Under the pieces are notes generated by a model. That model was not told the DNA's origin. It saw nothing but the letters and a program-made list of their open reading frames with translations, and searched no databases. From the NCBI GenBank assembly GCA_910591455.2, contig OU342819.1:2133501-2197500 (forward strand): a DNA stretch of 64,000 nt, given 5' to 3'. Source of the stretch: Pholis gunnellus (lineage: Eukaryota > Chordata > Actinopteri > Perciformes > Pholidae). Shown one piece after another: positions 1 through 13,249 of this stretch. The first letter of the stretch is position 1, and every line of letters begins with the position of its first letter. A program made the translations under genes and the position numbers.

Positions 1-3000
1 GAGTTGTGTCCAGATGAGCTAATAAAGCCAGCCGCTCTGACTTGGCTTTCACCATAGGTGCAACTTCAGCAGTCCATTCATTTCTTCGCCCCTCTTGTAA
101 AACAATGGCTCTTTTCTAATGCTGTAGTGACCCAACAGTAAATCAAAAAAAGTAGGAGGCTCACAGAGTCCAATAATCCACTCCTTTCTATGGAAAGACA
201 CCGGCGGCACACTTTGTCATGGATGAGAGTCAATGGCTGAGTGCTTTGTGTCATATTGATTTCTGTCACGTGGCCCCTCTCAAGGTAATTGCATTGCCCA
301 CTCATGATAAATTCATTGCCTTGTTTCAGCCACTTGGGCTCAGGCGCCAGGGCTGCTGGAGAGAAAATACCTTTTTTAGGCCACAAACCCACCGTCAATA
401 CATGGACCCATGACTGGGTACAAAGCAGGTGGGAAGTAACAACCATCAATAACCCTGCAGCTTCTGTTTCTCATCATTAAGGGTATTTAGCTCAGCGCTC
501 AGTTTGTGGGTTTTTTCCCATGGTTTTAAGCAGCCTGCTTTGGTTTTGAAGGACAGGAGAACATGGGAGCTGATGCCTTTCTCCATCTCTGCTCCTCAAG
601 GGGTTCAGACACAGAAGCTAATCAGGACAGACAAAATGATCGAAACTCGTAACGACATTACTCGTCACTCACATTCAACTGAAACACTAACACTTAAAGC
701 AAGACTGTGTCACTTTTAACAGAGGACATTCTTTATCTTACAAATCAAAACTCAAAAGAACTGTCTGAATGTAAAGTACATTACACCGTTGACCATCCAT
801 CCAGCACTTTGGCTTTAGCATGCTGACCTTGTTACTTGGTCTGGTATGGCCAGTAGCTTGTTTGCTAATGTTAGCTTACTTTATGCAGATGCTGTATAAC
901 AGACACCACAGAAAGGGTTTGCTGACTTGTGTATCGCTACCATTATCTTGTAATTGTCACACACGCACACAGTGAAATGGGTGGGTCTGGGCTAAGGTTA
1001 GTGTTGCCTTTGCAACGGTGTAATTGCTTTGAGACGACACAGTATGCTTGTGCTGATCAACTGGCAGTAAGAATTCCACTTTGCAAAAGATGAACATAGA
1101 TACAGTTTAGAAATGAGCTTACAAACGGACTAAATGTATACGGTTCTGTGATGTCATGTCTTGGTCTCGATGAACTAAATATCAACTGATTTGAATAGAT
1201 AAGAGACATTTATGCAGAAGTCCTTCTAACTACTCCTTCAACATGGTTCACTTAGCTTGAATTATCTCACTACATTCCCAAGTCCAAAAAAGTCCCTTTT
1301 AGGCACATCATTTCTATTCCATCCAACTGACTCATTTAATATTGTGGCACCAGTGTCCTCATCAGTGCGATTTCATTTAGTTTTGGTGATACGTCACAGA
1401 ATATTTCTGCAGCGCCTGTGAATGTATCGGGGGGGGGGGGGGGGGGGGGGCTCTCTGCGGATCCTCAGGCGATGGCGCTTCCTCTTTATGACAGCGATGT
1501 GACAGGGATTTTGAAGAGGTGGATGAGATCAAATGAAGCCAGCTCAGATTTGTGGGCCCTAAGCCCCGCTTGGTGAGGACATGTGATGCCGGAGGGGAGG
1601 GGGGGGGATCTCAGAACTTCACACAGAGATTAAATACCAGATGAAAGTGGACACGAATCGCCAACTGAGAGCAACATGTGTAGCAGACAAAAGCAATCAA
1701 TCATGTCCCCCCCACCACTTCACCTCCAATAAGATTACATCAATCAATAACCTCTCTTATGAGTGATTGGATTTTGTCTGCCTCCAAAGTGGGAGGGGGA
1801 AGGGGGGGGCTGCTCAATTTTCCCAATGATTAAAGCAGGGCCAAATTGCTTTGATAACATCAAGGACCTTGCTGTGGCGGGGTGTGTAAGGGCAGTGTTG
1901 GGAGCAGATAGGATGGTGGTAGCAGGTGACTCAGACAGTGAACAGACTGAGAACAACACTTGCTAAATTACGTAGATCAGCCAGTGAGAGTCCAAACTCA
2001 CCAGCCTCCAAGAGCCTAATGCTGCTAAAATTTGACTTTTATGGATCAAGCAGCAGCCAAAGGTATCGGTTTCCTCAAGGTAGTTCATCAGCCCAACACT
2101 GGCCAAAAGCACAGAAACCAGCGATGGTCTGTGTTATCACCTATTGTTTCTAAATGTTTTAATGATTGACATTTTGGTTGCCCCGTTAGTTACTAACCCT
2201 TTGTTCCATTTACCTCGGAAGTCGTAAATTGAAGCTAGGAATGAAGTCAAACCCTAAATGACTTAGTCAGAAAAAGTTAACATTACCATTTCCTGCCAGG
2301 GTAGCCATTGTTAACAGATTTAGTGAGACACATATAAGTCAGAGGTGCCAATTACTAAGGTATTACCAAAGCTTCTGTTTATGTATGGAGCAGCTATCTT
2401 GGATTTTGAGGTCAGGGTTGGTGAGGTTCTTTAGACTGGCTGCGTTCCAATGAAGTTTCCGGCTGGGAACTGGGAAATTCCAAAATTCAAATGGAACGTA
2501 CCATAAAGCCAGAAACTGATGGGCTTCAAAATGAACTTTTCTTTAAGCCATAAAGCAGCTATAATGACTACTTTTATAGCAGTGTATTGTCAATGCAGAA
2601 CAATGGGGAAACTGTTAAGCGATCGCTCATAGTGATGACCTTTCAGAGAAGGATCACCTGAATCTGCAGCTTCACTGCACTTTTCAGTGCTTTAGATTGA
2701 GTTTCAGCTCATTATTTAGCTGTCCAGCCCACAACTTTACTGTTCTGGGTCACTTTCACTGCTCTCAAAGCTTTAACAACCAACTGTTCACTACAACAGA
2801 CGGACACAGTTGAGACTAGTTGGTGAACATAGTGGTGAATTAAGCAGCTGAAGAGCCAGGTGGTTGAGACCAAAAACAGAGCAAGAAAGTGAATACTTGA
2901 CTTACAGGTGGTCAGGAACACTGCAAACTAGGCAGGTGTAATCAGTAGAGTTCAGACTTTGATCTCTGCCCAGTGTGTTTGCAATGACCACTACTGTGTT

Positions 3001-3973
3001 GTGTGATTCAGTGAATACAACCCACTATTAGCTAACTCCCCTTCTAGACACCAAAAGGCTGTAAAGCGTCGGAAAACACACTTCATTCACACTCAAAAAC
3101 AAAATGTAACTTATCAAGCTGTTGATTGATGATGGCTGAGTGCTGCAGCAGGTTGCGAGGATAGCCGTGGACAGACACTGAGGTGCACATTCACTCCCAC
3201 ATGTGGCCGATCCTCCTGGCAGAGATAAAAAGGAATGCTAATGTTGGATGTGCAAATAATCAAATGTTTGTAAACTAGTTTGCAGTATCAACCTAAAAGG
3301 TAATGATGTGTTGTGAAGGAATGCTAATGTTAGCCTGTCCACCACTCCAGACTGGAAATATCGCAACATCCATGGTATGGCTTGCCATGAAAATGTGCAC
3401 ACACAGTCACCACAGGAGGAAGACAAATGACTTTGGTAATGCTCTACCGCCACCAGCCAGAAATAACTCAACATATTTTCAGACAATGCAAATAGGACCC
3501 TTTGAAAAAGATTCTATAGGCAAAATCCTCAACAAAAGTATTGCTCAACACTGACAATCTCATACACTGTCAGTCGTTTGCATTCATTAGAATTTTAATT
3601 GAGTACAAGTAACCAACGGTGTGTGAGATTTATGGTTCAGTCTGAATAGATTTCTTTAAAATCAGAGGTTTCAGAGGCGTAACCTTCAGTGTCAGGCCAT
3701 AGGCACTTAATTTACAGTGTGGCTCTAACCTCTTTCCCGAACAAACATAAATCTGACAAAAAATGTGTATTGCCAATAAAGATATTGTTGTCAGGCAATT
3801 TTTTTGTATATGAGCCCCTGTCAGGTGAGACAAAATTTACACTACACCCAGCTGGCAGATCAAAGTTGCCAGACAGAACAGCTGACTTGAATACCTACGT
3901 TGAGTGATGGGATGATTGGAATATTTTCTTTTTTGCTGGCCGTTTCTCCCAGCCGGCAACCTCCGGTTCTGCT
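1..3973. other. Non-coding, probably upstream intron of PHF14
   Basis: No gene was recognised. The stretch holds a 22-base G run at 1429-1450, shorter G runs near 1600 and 1803, and at about 2790-2930 a copy of a dispersed teleost repeat that recurs near 60885-60970 (shared theme: gaaccaaaaacagagc-like sequence followed by ggacttaca). Because the exon at 13250 starts inside a codon and no earlier exon was found, this region is most simply read as intron. Confidence 0.5.
1429..1450. repeat. Poly-G tract (22 G)
   Basis: An uninterrupted run of 22 G on the plus strand. It could form a G-quadruplex and is a likely site of sequencing or length error. Confidence 0.95.
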
Positions 3974-4453
3974 AAGTGAAGCCAATGTAGAAGTGTCTTA
4001 AACCTGCATTCTCTCTAATGTCCACCAGGGGGCGACTCCTCTGGTTGTATAGAAGTCTATGAGAAAATGACTCTACTTCTCTCTTGATTTATTACCTCAG
4101 TAAACATTGTAAACATGAGTTTATGGTCTCAATCTCTAGTTTCAAGTCTTCTTCAATACAGCATGATGTTCATTTAGTAAATGATGGTCCATTGAGAAAA
4201 CCCTAAAGCAGAGTAGGCTTTAGGGCTTACTGTGATTGACAGGTTGCTGTATAACAGAGCTGTATACGGTGTCTCTACGTCACTCAACATTCCAAATATG
4301 GTAACTTCTGTTCATTGGTTGCAAAAAAACAACATGGCGACACCAGTAATCCAAGATGGCGACGGTGAAATCGCCAAACTCGAGGCTTCATAATGGCAGT
4401 CCACAAACTAATGGGTGACGTCACTATGACTACGTCCACTACACAGTCTATGG
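3974..4453 (+). repeat. Dispersed repeat family A, copy 1 (near full length)
   Basis: This is a copy of about 480 bp of a family seen five times in the window. It starts at agtgaagccaatgtagaagtg, contains the shared block with tgatttattacctcagtaaac, an internal hairpin CCTAAAGC...GCTTTAGG at about 4203-4229, and ends at cagtctatgg. Copies 2 to 5 lie at 14623, 38415, 51528 and 60391. The two ends are not inverted repeats of each other, and no pol III boxes or poly(A) tail were seen, so the class (SINE, MITE or other) is left open. It carries a CTCF-like motif at 4019-4037. Confidence 0.85.
4019..4037 (+). promoter_or_regulatory. CTCF-like motif inside repeat family A copy 1
   Basis: TGTCCACCAGGGGGCGACT contains the core CCACCAGGGGGCG, which fits the vertebrate CTCF consensus CCASYAGRKGGCR at every position. 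Whether the site is bound is unknown. It is part of the repeat rather than unique sequence. Confidence 0.55.
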
Positions 4454-6805
4454 TTTCTCTCTGCTTGTGGTCATTTAGCTACGCTAAGCTAAACATGTCA
4501 TGTGTCCACTTATGTTTAAAACATACAGATGACAATAGAACAATGGTTGATGGCGAACGACAAAATGTTGGAATGTTCCTTATACTGCTCTTTACTGCTT
4601 TGTCCCCTTTTACACCAGACATACCATCAACTAGTATTAGCTGGTATGACACAGCTAATGCTATCATAGCTTCATTTATTCTGGGCTGTACCTTTCCCTT
4701 CACTCAAGGTCGGCACTGTCAAGATATTTTGCTATTGGTCAACAGCTGAAAGTACATGAAAACATAACATGAAAGCTCCTTGTGCATTTCCATTGAGTCC
4801 GGGAGCAATTCTTATGACCGCATTAGCATGTATTCCTGTCAGAGACTGCTTTCTGTGTGTCAGCAGGCACTTACAGCAGTGGACTCGGGGTTGTGTTAGT
4901 CAGCTCTCAATGTGAATGTGTGGAACTCTCTGAATGGGAAGCTCAATTTGGCTAATTTTATCCCACCTTTCACGGATAAATGAAGATTAAAAACCACATT
5001 ATCCCCTCCAAAAACCTGCATCTGCATCAGTGAACAGTGCTTTAATTCAAAGATCTTCCCCATGATACACAACAAACATTAAACAAGGGTTCGTTAAGGT
5101 AAAGTAATTAGGGAAGCATGCGTGCAGCCGCCACAGTCTCGCCAAATAAAAAGAGCCCTCCTGTGAGTTTGGAAGGTCTTCAAGAGTCTCCAGCAGCGAA
5201 ACTGAAGAGTTTGCTGCTTCCTTTTTTCGCCTTGGTTGGAGATTCATGTAAAATCAATTGGGCGGTTTGTGTGCAACAATAGGAGTGTGGTCATTAGTGG
5301 AGCGCACACATTTTGGTCATTTGTCTTCTATTCACTAGGTGGCCGGAGAGCCCTTAAAATTCCCATCTTTTCCTAGGCAGATATGCCTGCTCAGCCCATC
5401 CAACGTTCTTTTTTTCGTGTGTGTGTGTCAGTGTGAGCGTGTGAGAGAGATACACCTGCCTCTGCACATTTGTGCTAATGTGCAGCAGCTTTTAGCTTAT
5501 GCTCCTACAACTCATAAGATGCCAATTATCTACGCCAATTAAATTTCAACTCTGATTTTAGTAAATCCACCGAACACTCCAGGTAGATATTATTGGACCT
5601 ATTCACAGCTTTCTGTTTTATCCCAGTGCCAGAGGGCTTCCTTCCATAACTTTGTTTATTAGAGTTTGGCTTGTCCCAGTTTAAATGAAGGTCCACACCA
5701 TGTTCTGTTGGTTACTAAAAGGAAAATTCGAGTTTATTACCACTTGGGTTTTATTTTTGTGCTTTTTGCCATCCTTCCTTGTGATAAGCCCACCCAGTTC
5801 ATCGCTGACATCAGGGTTCACGTTTGTCTAATACATCACTGACTAGTTTTGTATATAATATACAGCGTATCCCCTTGTGACAGCTTTGGGCACTGCTTCT
5901 ATTTTCGGAAATCATATGGATATGAGCAGGTGCACATTGGTTGGCTCTAAGTCTGTTGTTATCATTTAAGTAAAAAAAATTGTGTTAGAAATAATTTGAT
6001 ATGCTGCAAATAGCGTTAAATGTTAATTTATAATTAATTTAGACTACCAGGTGCAGAGCACTGTGGCCAATTTGGTTAATATAGAGAAAATGTGCAGTTG
6101 TTTTTTTACCAATCGATAGGTTGAAGAGTAACATTTTAGAATTAAAGTACATTGTCTTTGGTTGACTAGACTCCAGCCTTAGTATTACCAGCTGATATTA
6201 GCCTTTTTAACACAATCAGTCCAGGTGGGTGATGTCACTCCTACATTCCTGTTAAAGAGGCCATGTGGAGTTTACTGGTATACAAACATAAATTATGTTA
6301 ACATTCAGTGTACTACAGTTGTGCCGGTGTGTATACATTTTCAATATTTTGATGTTACGCCATAACACCAGACCGGTAAACTGAATTTTACCACTAGGTG
6401 TCGCACTTAAAAACAGCAGCGGCTTGTCACTAAAATGAGAATTGCTGGTCCACCTTAAAGGTCAGCTCACCTTAAGTGAGCCTGGGCCCAAGTTGTCGCT
6501 AGCTTCGGTGCTAGCATCCCTTCACTTTAATCAGCAGATAGCAAGCAATACACAGGAACTGGACTTGGATCTCGAGGAGTCATAGCATTTATTCACCGAC
6601 AGCCTGAGCTGTGCACACGCTGTCTTCATACTCACCGTGAGTCAAATGTTCGCGCCCCGCACACCACCACCCACTAACTAATGTTATGTGCTGCCGAGCT
6701 CACAATACACTGGCTGGTGGAAACCTTCTGGAAACCCGTCTTGTCACTCCAAAACAACATGTGAGCTTTCTATTAGAGAAACACGATGTCCTCTTGGGCC
6801 TTTCA
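4454..6805. other. Non-coding, no gene recognised
   Basis: AT-rich sequence with no open frame resembling a known family. A short GT-rich patch is at about 5416-5440. Text near 6380-6440 (ttttaccactaggtgtcgcac) looks like part of another dispersed repeat but has no visible ends. Confidence 0.5.
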
Positions 6806-6965
6806 TCATGATTACTTTTACTTTTGGTACTTTTTAGTATATCGTGACGTTAATAGGCTACTTTTGTACTTTTACTTAGTTATATAGTTGAATCAAAGTA
6901 TTTTTGCATCGCAGTATTCCTACTTTTGCTCATTTAAAAGATCTGAATACTTCTTCCACCACTGC
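6806..6965 (-). mobile_element. hAT-type MITE fragment, one terminus
   Basis: The stretch is rich in 'tacttttact' motifs and ends in cttcttccaccactg. Read on the minus strand this starts CAGTGGTGGAAGAAG, a familiar terminus of abundant teleost hAT-like elements. The opposite terminus was not found, so this is taken as a truncated copy. Confidence 0.6.
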
Positions 6966-8340
6966 TGATTTTCAATTTAACTATATAACATGATAACATT
7001 CCAAACTCACCAAACATGTGCAAAGCCGTTTTTTTTAAGTATTTTAATGCAGCACACCCATTCTAATTAGCTTGTGTCATCTTCCTTCCTGCCTTTGCTG
7101 GTGCATTGCAGCATATCTTGGCATGTGACTGTCACCTATTGATCAGTGGAATGGTGTCACATCATCGATAGAACTGTGTATCGTGTCACCTGCATGCGTG
7201 CATGTCCTCGTGAATAAGATCCACAAACCAGCGACCACCTCCTGGTGCTACTTAATGCGTAAAACTTCACAGGGCACCTTTAACTTCCTACATGTGTAGC
7301 AGACTGGAGCTCTAACACTCTTATGATTGGCCCGTCTTTGATGTGCTGCAGCTATCAGAGCAGATAGTTTTGGTCTAATTTGCCCTGTTTTGAAAAATTC
7401 ACCAGCAACCCCAGAAACAATGTGGCTGTTCCTGTGGACTATCCACAGAACACACTGTGAACAGTTACTAAAGGAACTACTTCTTCAGGAGGATGTAGTT
7501 GTTTTTAAGAGAAAAAGATTCTCACAAATCCCAGTATTTCATTTATAAATGCATTGACATCCATTGTTTGTCATCACATTGTGGGAGATTTATATGCTCG
7601 AAAAAAAGCATAAAAAAGTACCACCAGAGGTTTCCCTTTAGTAAAAGACAATTTTATTTCCTAAATTTAAATTGGTTACTATCAGACAAGGCAGTGATCA
7701 GTATCTTCAGAAAATAACTAAAACTGCATCCACAGAATACCTCTTTTGACTGAAGGTCTTATAAAATCACTTGTTACATTATTAAATTCATTTACGAGAA
7801 TTTCATTAGAGAATTTGAATGTCAGAAATCTGCTGTTGGTTTGCTCACAAATACGATTCTCATAGATACAGATGTAACATGAAATGAACAAAGTGAATAC
7901 AGAGTGACCTGCTGACTCCTTCATGTTCAGACTGGACGTGTTCTCAGCTCTTCCTGTGGAACATCGGCCTCAGTCAAAGCCTGAGGCACACTTTCCATTC
8001 ACCATATTGAACATGCCTGTAGAGCCATCAGATCCGACGGCATCAAACTGCCTAATTCCTTTCAGCGCACACGTCCAACACAAAGCTGGCTTCGCTGGTG
8101 AGGGCTAGTAATTGATATCCAAACACTGGCTGCCATAAATCACGCACAAGACAGCCTCTTGGACAGAGTGTATAATATGATTTCATGATGCTCATCCTTA
8201 AACCACAGCATGAAAAGACAGAACATCCCAACAGAATGAAACAGAATCAGTGTGGAGGAGCGCTGAGCGCTCGCTGATTCAATAATTCCTGTTCTTTTTA
8301 TTGACTGAGGCAAGGAGAGCAGATCAGCAGCTTCCTGAAC
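6966..8340. other. Non-coding, no gene recognised
   Basis: No feature supported apart from T- and AT-rich stretches. Short open frames here have no family signature. Confidence 0.5.
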
Positions 8341-8342
8341 AT

Positions 8343-8352
8343 CGTGCGTGTG

Positions 8353-8388
<36 letters not shown>

Positions 8389-8409
8389 TATGTGCGTGCG
8401 TGCGTGCGC
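8343..8409. repeat. (TGCG)n microsatellite
   Basis: About 16 units of TGCG with interruptions near 8352 and 8391. Alternating purine-pyrimidine composition makes it prone to form Z-DNA. Confidence 0.95.
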
Positions 8410-8678
8410 ATCCTTAAAACATTATATTTTCAGATCCATGTGCAAAATATTCAATTTGTTAACCACAGAAACATCACTCAGTACATTTTGGATTCTGGAT
8501 TTAGTAATGCATTATCCTACCTAAAATCGTAATATATGCATCTTTACTACAAAGTAAACTGTTCAATACTAGCGCTGTTTATGGAGAATATTATCTGTAA
8601 ACAAAAAAAGGTCTCCATACTGCTCCAACCGCCTCTAGCTAAAGGTTAGGGTAAGCTTTAAAATAAAATAACGTGCAA

Positions 8679-8706
8679 GATGGTTTGTCACACACAACCA
8701 TCTTAG
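8679..8706. repeat. Short hairpin AAGATGGTT...AACCATCTT
   Basis: Nine-base arms around a loop of about 10 bases, just beyond the 3' end of the RecQ-like fragment. It could be part of the repeat that carried that fragment. Confidence 0.5.
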
Positions 8707-8762
8707 AAGCCGCTATTGGAAACTGATTGGATAAGGGCGGGCACAAAATACTTGGCAGGGAA

Positions 8763-8948
8763 TTAGATGAACCATCTGTTGATCAAACTCTTGCCAAAGC
8801 CAGTCGTGAGAAGAGAGAAAACCTCTTTACCATTGTGAAAAACCTTTAGTGCCGTAATTTGCTCTTCTTTCAATGTAGAAATACTCTCCAGTTTTGACAT
8901 AACTGATGCTTTTGCAGCATCTCCGCTAACCTCTTCAGGATCCGCCAT
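8763..8948 (-). pseudogene. RecQ-like helicase N-terminal fragment (repeat-borne)
   Basis: A 61-residue open frame starts MADPEEVSGDAAKASVMSKLE and contains LKEEQITALKVF, then LLTTGFGKSLI. The last part resembles the Walker A loop (TGFGKS) with the preceding Q-motif-like segment of RecQ family DNA helicases. The frame stops a few residues after the Walker A lysine, and nothing resembling the DEAH box or later helicase motifs follows. It is therefore at most the first exon or a fragment of such a gene. Similar short N-terminal pieces occur in fish genomes as repeated sequence, so a transposon-carried origin is inferred. An intact host gene is unlikely because no downstream exons are visible on this strand. 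Confidence 0.5.
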
Positions 8949-9139
8949 TGTTGCTTTGAACCATCAGGCGCCTCTCCATGTTGTCTCGCACACACCTAAG
9001 CCACTCCGTAGCTGCCATTTGCTCCTCACTGGAAGCTGATCGGTCTGGACACAAAGTCAGTACTCGAAGCCTGAGTAGATGGATTTTTGTTTGATCTCTT
9101 TAACTCGAAATTCCAGAGTGATCTCGTGTGGGGGGGGGG

Positions 9140-9425
9140 ACTGTGGCTCAGTGGTAGAGCGGGTCGTCCTTTGGTCAATTAAGATTGACGGTTCAATCCC
9201 AGCTCTGTCCATGTCGATGTGTCCTTGGGCAAGACACTTAACCCTCAAATTGCTTCTGTAGGCTGTGTCTGAGGTGTATGAATGGTTAGATAGTTCTGAT
9301 GGGCAGGTGGCACCTTGCATGGTAGCCCCTGCCATCAGTGTATGAATGGGTTTGAAGCTCTTTGAGTGTTTGGAAAACTAGAAAAGCACTCTACAAGTAC
9401 AAGTCCATTTACCTTTTACCATTTA
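9140..9425 (+). mobile_element. tRNA-derived SINE
   Basis: The head carries an A box-like TGGCTCAGTGGTAGAGC (9144-9160) and a B box GGTTCAATCCC (9190-9200), spaced as in a tRNA gene. A body with tccttgggcaagacactta follows, and the tail is acaagtccatttacc-like, the kind shared with LINE 3' ends in teleosts. A run of about 10 G immediately precedes the head. The tRNA part is not an intact tRNA: I could not fold a clean acceptor stem. The SINE family name is not assigned. Confidence 0.8.
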
Positions 9426-10673
9426 CTGTTATATCGCAAGATAATATGATAGCATGAGCAAAAGTCAGTTGTATTGCTTGGTTTGTTCTTATTGTCATCC
9501 TTAATTCACCGAAATTGAAACAACTGCAGGGAAACAATCCAGAATTGCAAAATACAAATGTTTCCAATTTGGTGTGGATAGGCTCATATAGATGAGTTTG
9601 CGTTTTAAAATTGATTTATTCACACAATTTACTCGCTTTTGGACTGAAAAGGCCTTTAGGCTGCTAGGCCACCAGGACACCTTCATATCATTTATGGTGA
9701 ACCCTTCTGCAGAACAAGTACATTACCGTCTTTTTTTTATTAACTCTATTTCCACGAATCTCATTTATGGTCAGCAGAGCTAGTAAAACACCTAACAGCA
9801 AGAAACAGCTAAGGGAAGTCAATACTGCATTGACATTAAAAGCATGGATGCATCCGCGCAAGGAGAGATTGACCTGTGACTGCAGCACAAAGAGAGCAGA
9901 CTTTTCTTTTAATCATTTATGAGGCTGACTGCCCTTCAACGAGTTCCCCCCCCTGCCTGGTAGACACACATACACACTCACACTCCACAATTAGAGCCAA
10001 TTATGTCCTAATCAATGAAGGAGATTCACATTCTCCAATGAAAATCTGATAACAGCTTAACAGCCAGGGAGGTCAACCTGAACCCTCTCTATTCGTCTCC
10101 ATTACTGGGCAAAGAGGGACAGCGTGAGGGGTTTAAAGACAGGGACAGAAACACAAGAGGACAATAACGACAGGTGTATCTGCAGGGTTCAGAGAGACTT
10201 TTTAAGACCTTAGTTATCTTCAGGGTAGAGTTTAAGATCAATTTCTAACCTGTAAAACTACAAATGAGCAATGTACCAAGAACACCGCGGGATATCTATG
10301 AATGAAATATCAATCTCAAGTCCCATTCGGACAGGATAGAGAGTAGAGGGGGGGGGGGGGTGAACTGTGGTTCTCTGTAAATGTAAAGCATCCTTCCAAA
10401 TGATAACAAAACCAAAAGTAAGTAGCATTACCATGTCAGTAGCTGACATTACTGAACGGCACATTTGATGAGCTTTTACCAGGTCTTGCTCTCCCAATGG
10501 CTTTCTTTTTTTTCCATCGTTGTATAGATCCTTTTAAAGTTTGTAAAATACAATGATGGATGCAATAGCTCTCAAGCTATGCAAGGGGATTACATACAAA
10601 AGATCACAAATTGACTTTCCAGATCTGTGTGCTATTAGTGAGTAGTAGAATATATTAGCATAGATGAGCCAGA
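9426..10673. other. Non-coding, no gene recognised
   Basis: AT-rich sequence with a 12-G run near 10350. Nothing else is supported. Confidence 0.5.
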
Positions 10674-10674
10674 T

Positions 10675-10970
<296 letters not shown>

Positions 10971-11419
10971 GAGGCTTACGAACCGAACAATACGTTTGAA
11001 TGATACTAGCGCGTTTGGAAAATGCAGAAGGTTAAATTGTGGGAAGTATAATGTTTTCTCGGTGGAGCTACTGTGCTCAACCTGGCAACCCACCCAAAGT
11101 AACAGACAACGTGCTGTCTGACACGCCCACCACGGAAGAACAACACTGTACTCTCGTGAGACACGTGTATTCTGGGAGGCTATGCTAAACTAGCTTAGCA
11201 GGAAAACTTACAGAACCACACACGCTACAAACTCTCCCTGCAGCGTTTAGCTGTTTCCTACTGATTCAAACAGGGCTAAAGCAATCACCACACAATCCCC
11301 ATTTCTCCAGACCATAATTCTTGCTTTGTAAAAGAAAACAGATACATGAATACGTGCATCACGGGATGCTTCATCATTAACGGACAATGCATATAGTCAA
11401 AATCAATGTAATTAACATA

Positions 11420-12127
11420 ATGACAAGAAGAAACTCACAGGAAGCAGTCACATATGAACACAAAGCATGACAAATCATGGCTGTCAGCCAGGAAAACCGT
11501 TCGTACAAATCCTTTTCCTGGCTGGGTCAGAGCTGCTAGCTGTGGCGTTGACCGACCCTTTCTTACGATGTCCAGCTTGTCTGGAAATGTCCTTCTCCAG
11601 AAAGGTGTTGCCAGTAACTCCCAAATCCGTTTCTCCTTCAGCCATTGAGTGTTAAAAAAACAAAGCTACACCAAGCAAAACGCTAAAATGTCATGTCAAT
11701 GTCATAACTTCTTACATATCTTTCAACTTGAATTCTTACTGCTACTAAGTTCTGCTAGCTTTCAGTTTCACAACAGTGAAAGAATACGCCCAACATGTCA
11801 AACTAAAGATCTGATTGGTTGAAGACTATGACAATCAACAATATTGTCCCCATTCACTTAAACTGCACATGGATTCACTGGTGAGTCTGCAGGCCTGGGG
11901 CCTCTCTTCTTACCTAGAGACACAGAGGTGAAATCTGATTGGATAAAAGCTCTACTTAAAACAAGCTGCACTGGAAGCAGAGCAACTGAGGAACACAGTA
12001 GCTGTGCAATGAGAAAATAAGATAATGGGTAAAAATAATTTGAATACATGTAGTGTGTTTATGAAAAATTATTAAATTATAAAATAGCTATAACTTAGGC
12101 CAGCAGAGAAGGCTTTGCTGGCCTAAG
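11420..12127 (-). mobile_element. hAT family B, partial copy
   Basis: This copy shares long stretches with the complete element at 17168-18382 in opposite orientation (for example gaaatctgattggataaaagct and the blocks around caacatgtcaaactaaag). It also shares its left half (agcatgacaaatca, ccgttcgtacaaat, tggctgggtcag) with the copy at about 53.6-54.8 kb. The end ggccagcagagaaggctttgctggcc at 12100-12126 corresponds to the subterminal part of the family, but the outermost CAGTGG terminus is missing. Confidence 0.75.
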
Positions 12128-12187
12128 AAACCTGCCATGACTATAGCACTTCTCACAAAAACGATTTACTGTAGTGGTATAGAATCT

Positions 12188-12330
12188 CAACATCTATTGG
12201 ATGGATTGCCATAAACTTTGGTTCAGTCGTTCACATTTCTCTCAGGATGAACTATCACTGAGTTTTCATCTAGCGCCATCATCGGGTCAAAATTGGGTGC
12301 AATGCCTGTGTTCATCTACCCAGAGTCAGT
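12188..12330. repeat. Dispersed teleost repeat C, fragment
   Basis: Text with ttggatggattgccataaa and tctagcgccatcat resembles the longer copies at about 21237-21910 and 32815-33370. Class unknown. Confidence 0.4.
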
Positions 12331-13249
12331 TTGGTACCATCCTTGCTGTGCAGATACATCTGCTCATTGAATTATGAGCAGATAAGATATTGTTTGTCAA
12401 GAGATAGTTCGATGCATAACTCCTGCTAAAACCATGCTAAAATGCACACGAGCTTTAGAGATGTTGGTAGGTGTACTTTTGATCTTGCGACAGCTATTTC
12501 CAGTCTTTAAACTAGGCTAGCCAAGGAGAGCATATAAGCATGTTTCCAAAAATGTGAAACTATTCCTTTTAATATGCTTTTTAGATGACATATCTTTGAT
12601 AGAAATGATTTTACTACAGACAGTGTGTGACAGAAGAGGAGGGAGTATCCGGCTGCTGATTGGTTCTGCTGTGAACACACAGATCTTTGATTGATTTGTT
12701 CACTTTGCTGATCAATTTGTACGATTGGCTGCTTGCGGGGTTGCTCCAGTGTGTGATTGGTTAAACAGTTCCACACTCATACTTATATTATGTGAGTAAC
12801 ATCAAATAGTTTCACCCATTAAAAAATATGAATAGCATCGTTTTGGACTTATCTCACTGTGCTTTTAACATTCAGTGAATGAGGGATTTTATAAATCAAC
12901 TCATTTTCTGCAGGCATATTTTCTCTCAAGTTTTTCAGTGTGTCCTGTGTGTAGTCTGACCGTTGTTACTTCACCTGAGGACACAGACTCAGTTCAGCTT
13001 GAGGAGACCTGACCGTCATACATCTGACACCAACTAGGCCTGTATTTATGAACCATTGGACAGTCAATGGCTGTGTAAGGTCAAGGGACTGGAGTGATTA
13101 GAGGGACGTTGGAACGCATTAACAAAGTCTCATGACTGACAACTAGCTGCCTTGTCATCATCCATCATAGCTCCCTGAGCTGGCCTCATCATTGTAGGAA
13201 GACGGGGGCTTTATTTATGCGAGGCGTAACACGTGCCCTCCCTGTCCAG
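12331..13249. other. Intron upstream of the PHD exon
   Basis: Nothing recognised until the pyrimidine-rich acceptor ccctccctgtccag at 13236-13249. Confidence 0.5.

Noticed and set aside
9144..9200. tRNA gene
   Set aside because: A and B boxes are present but the acceptor stem does not form, and a SINE body and tail follow.
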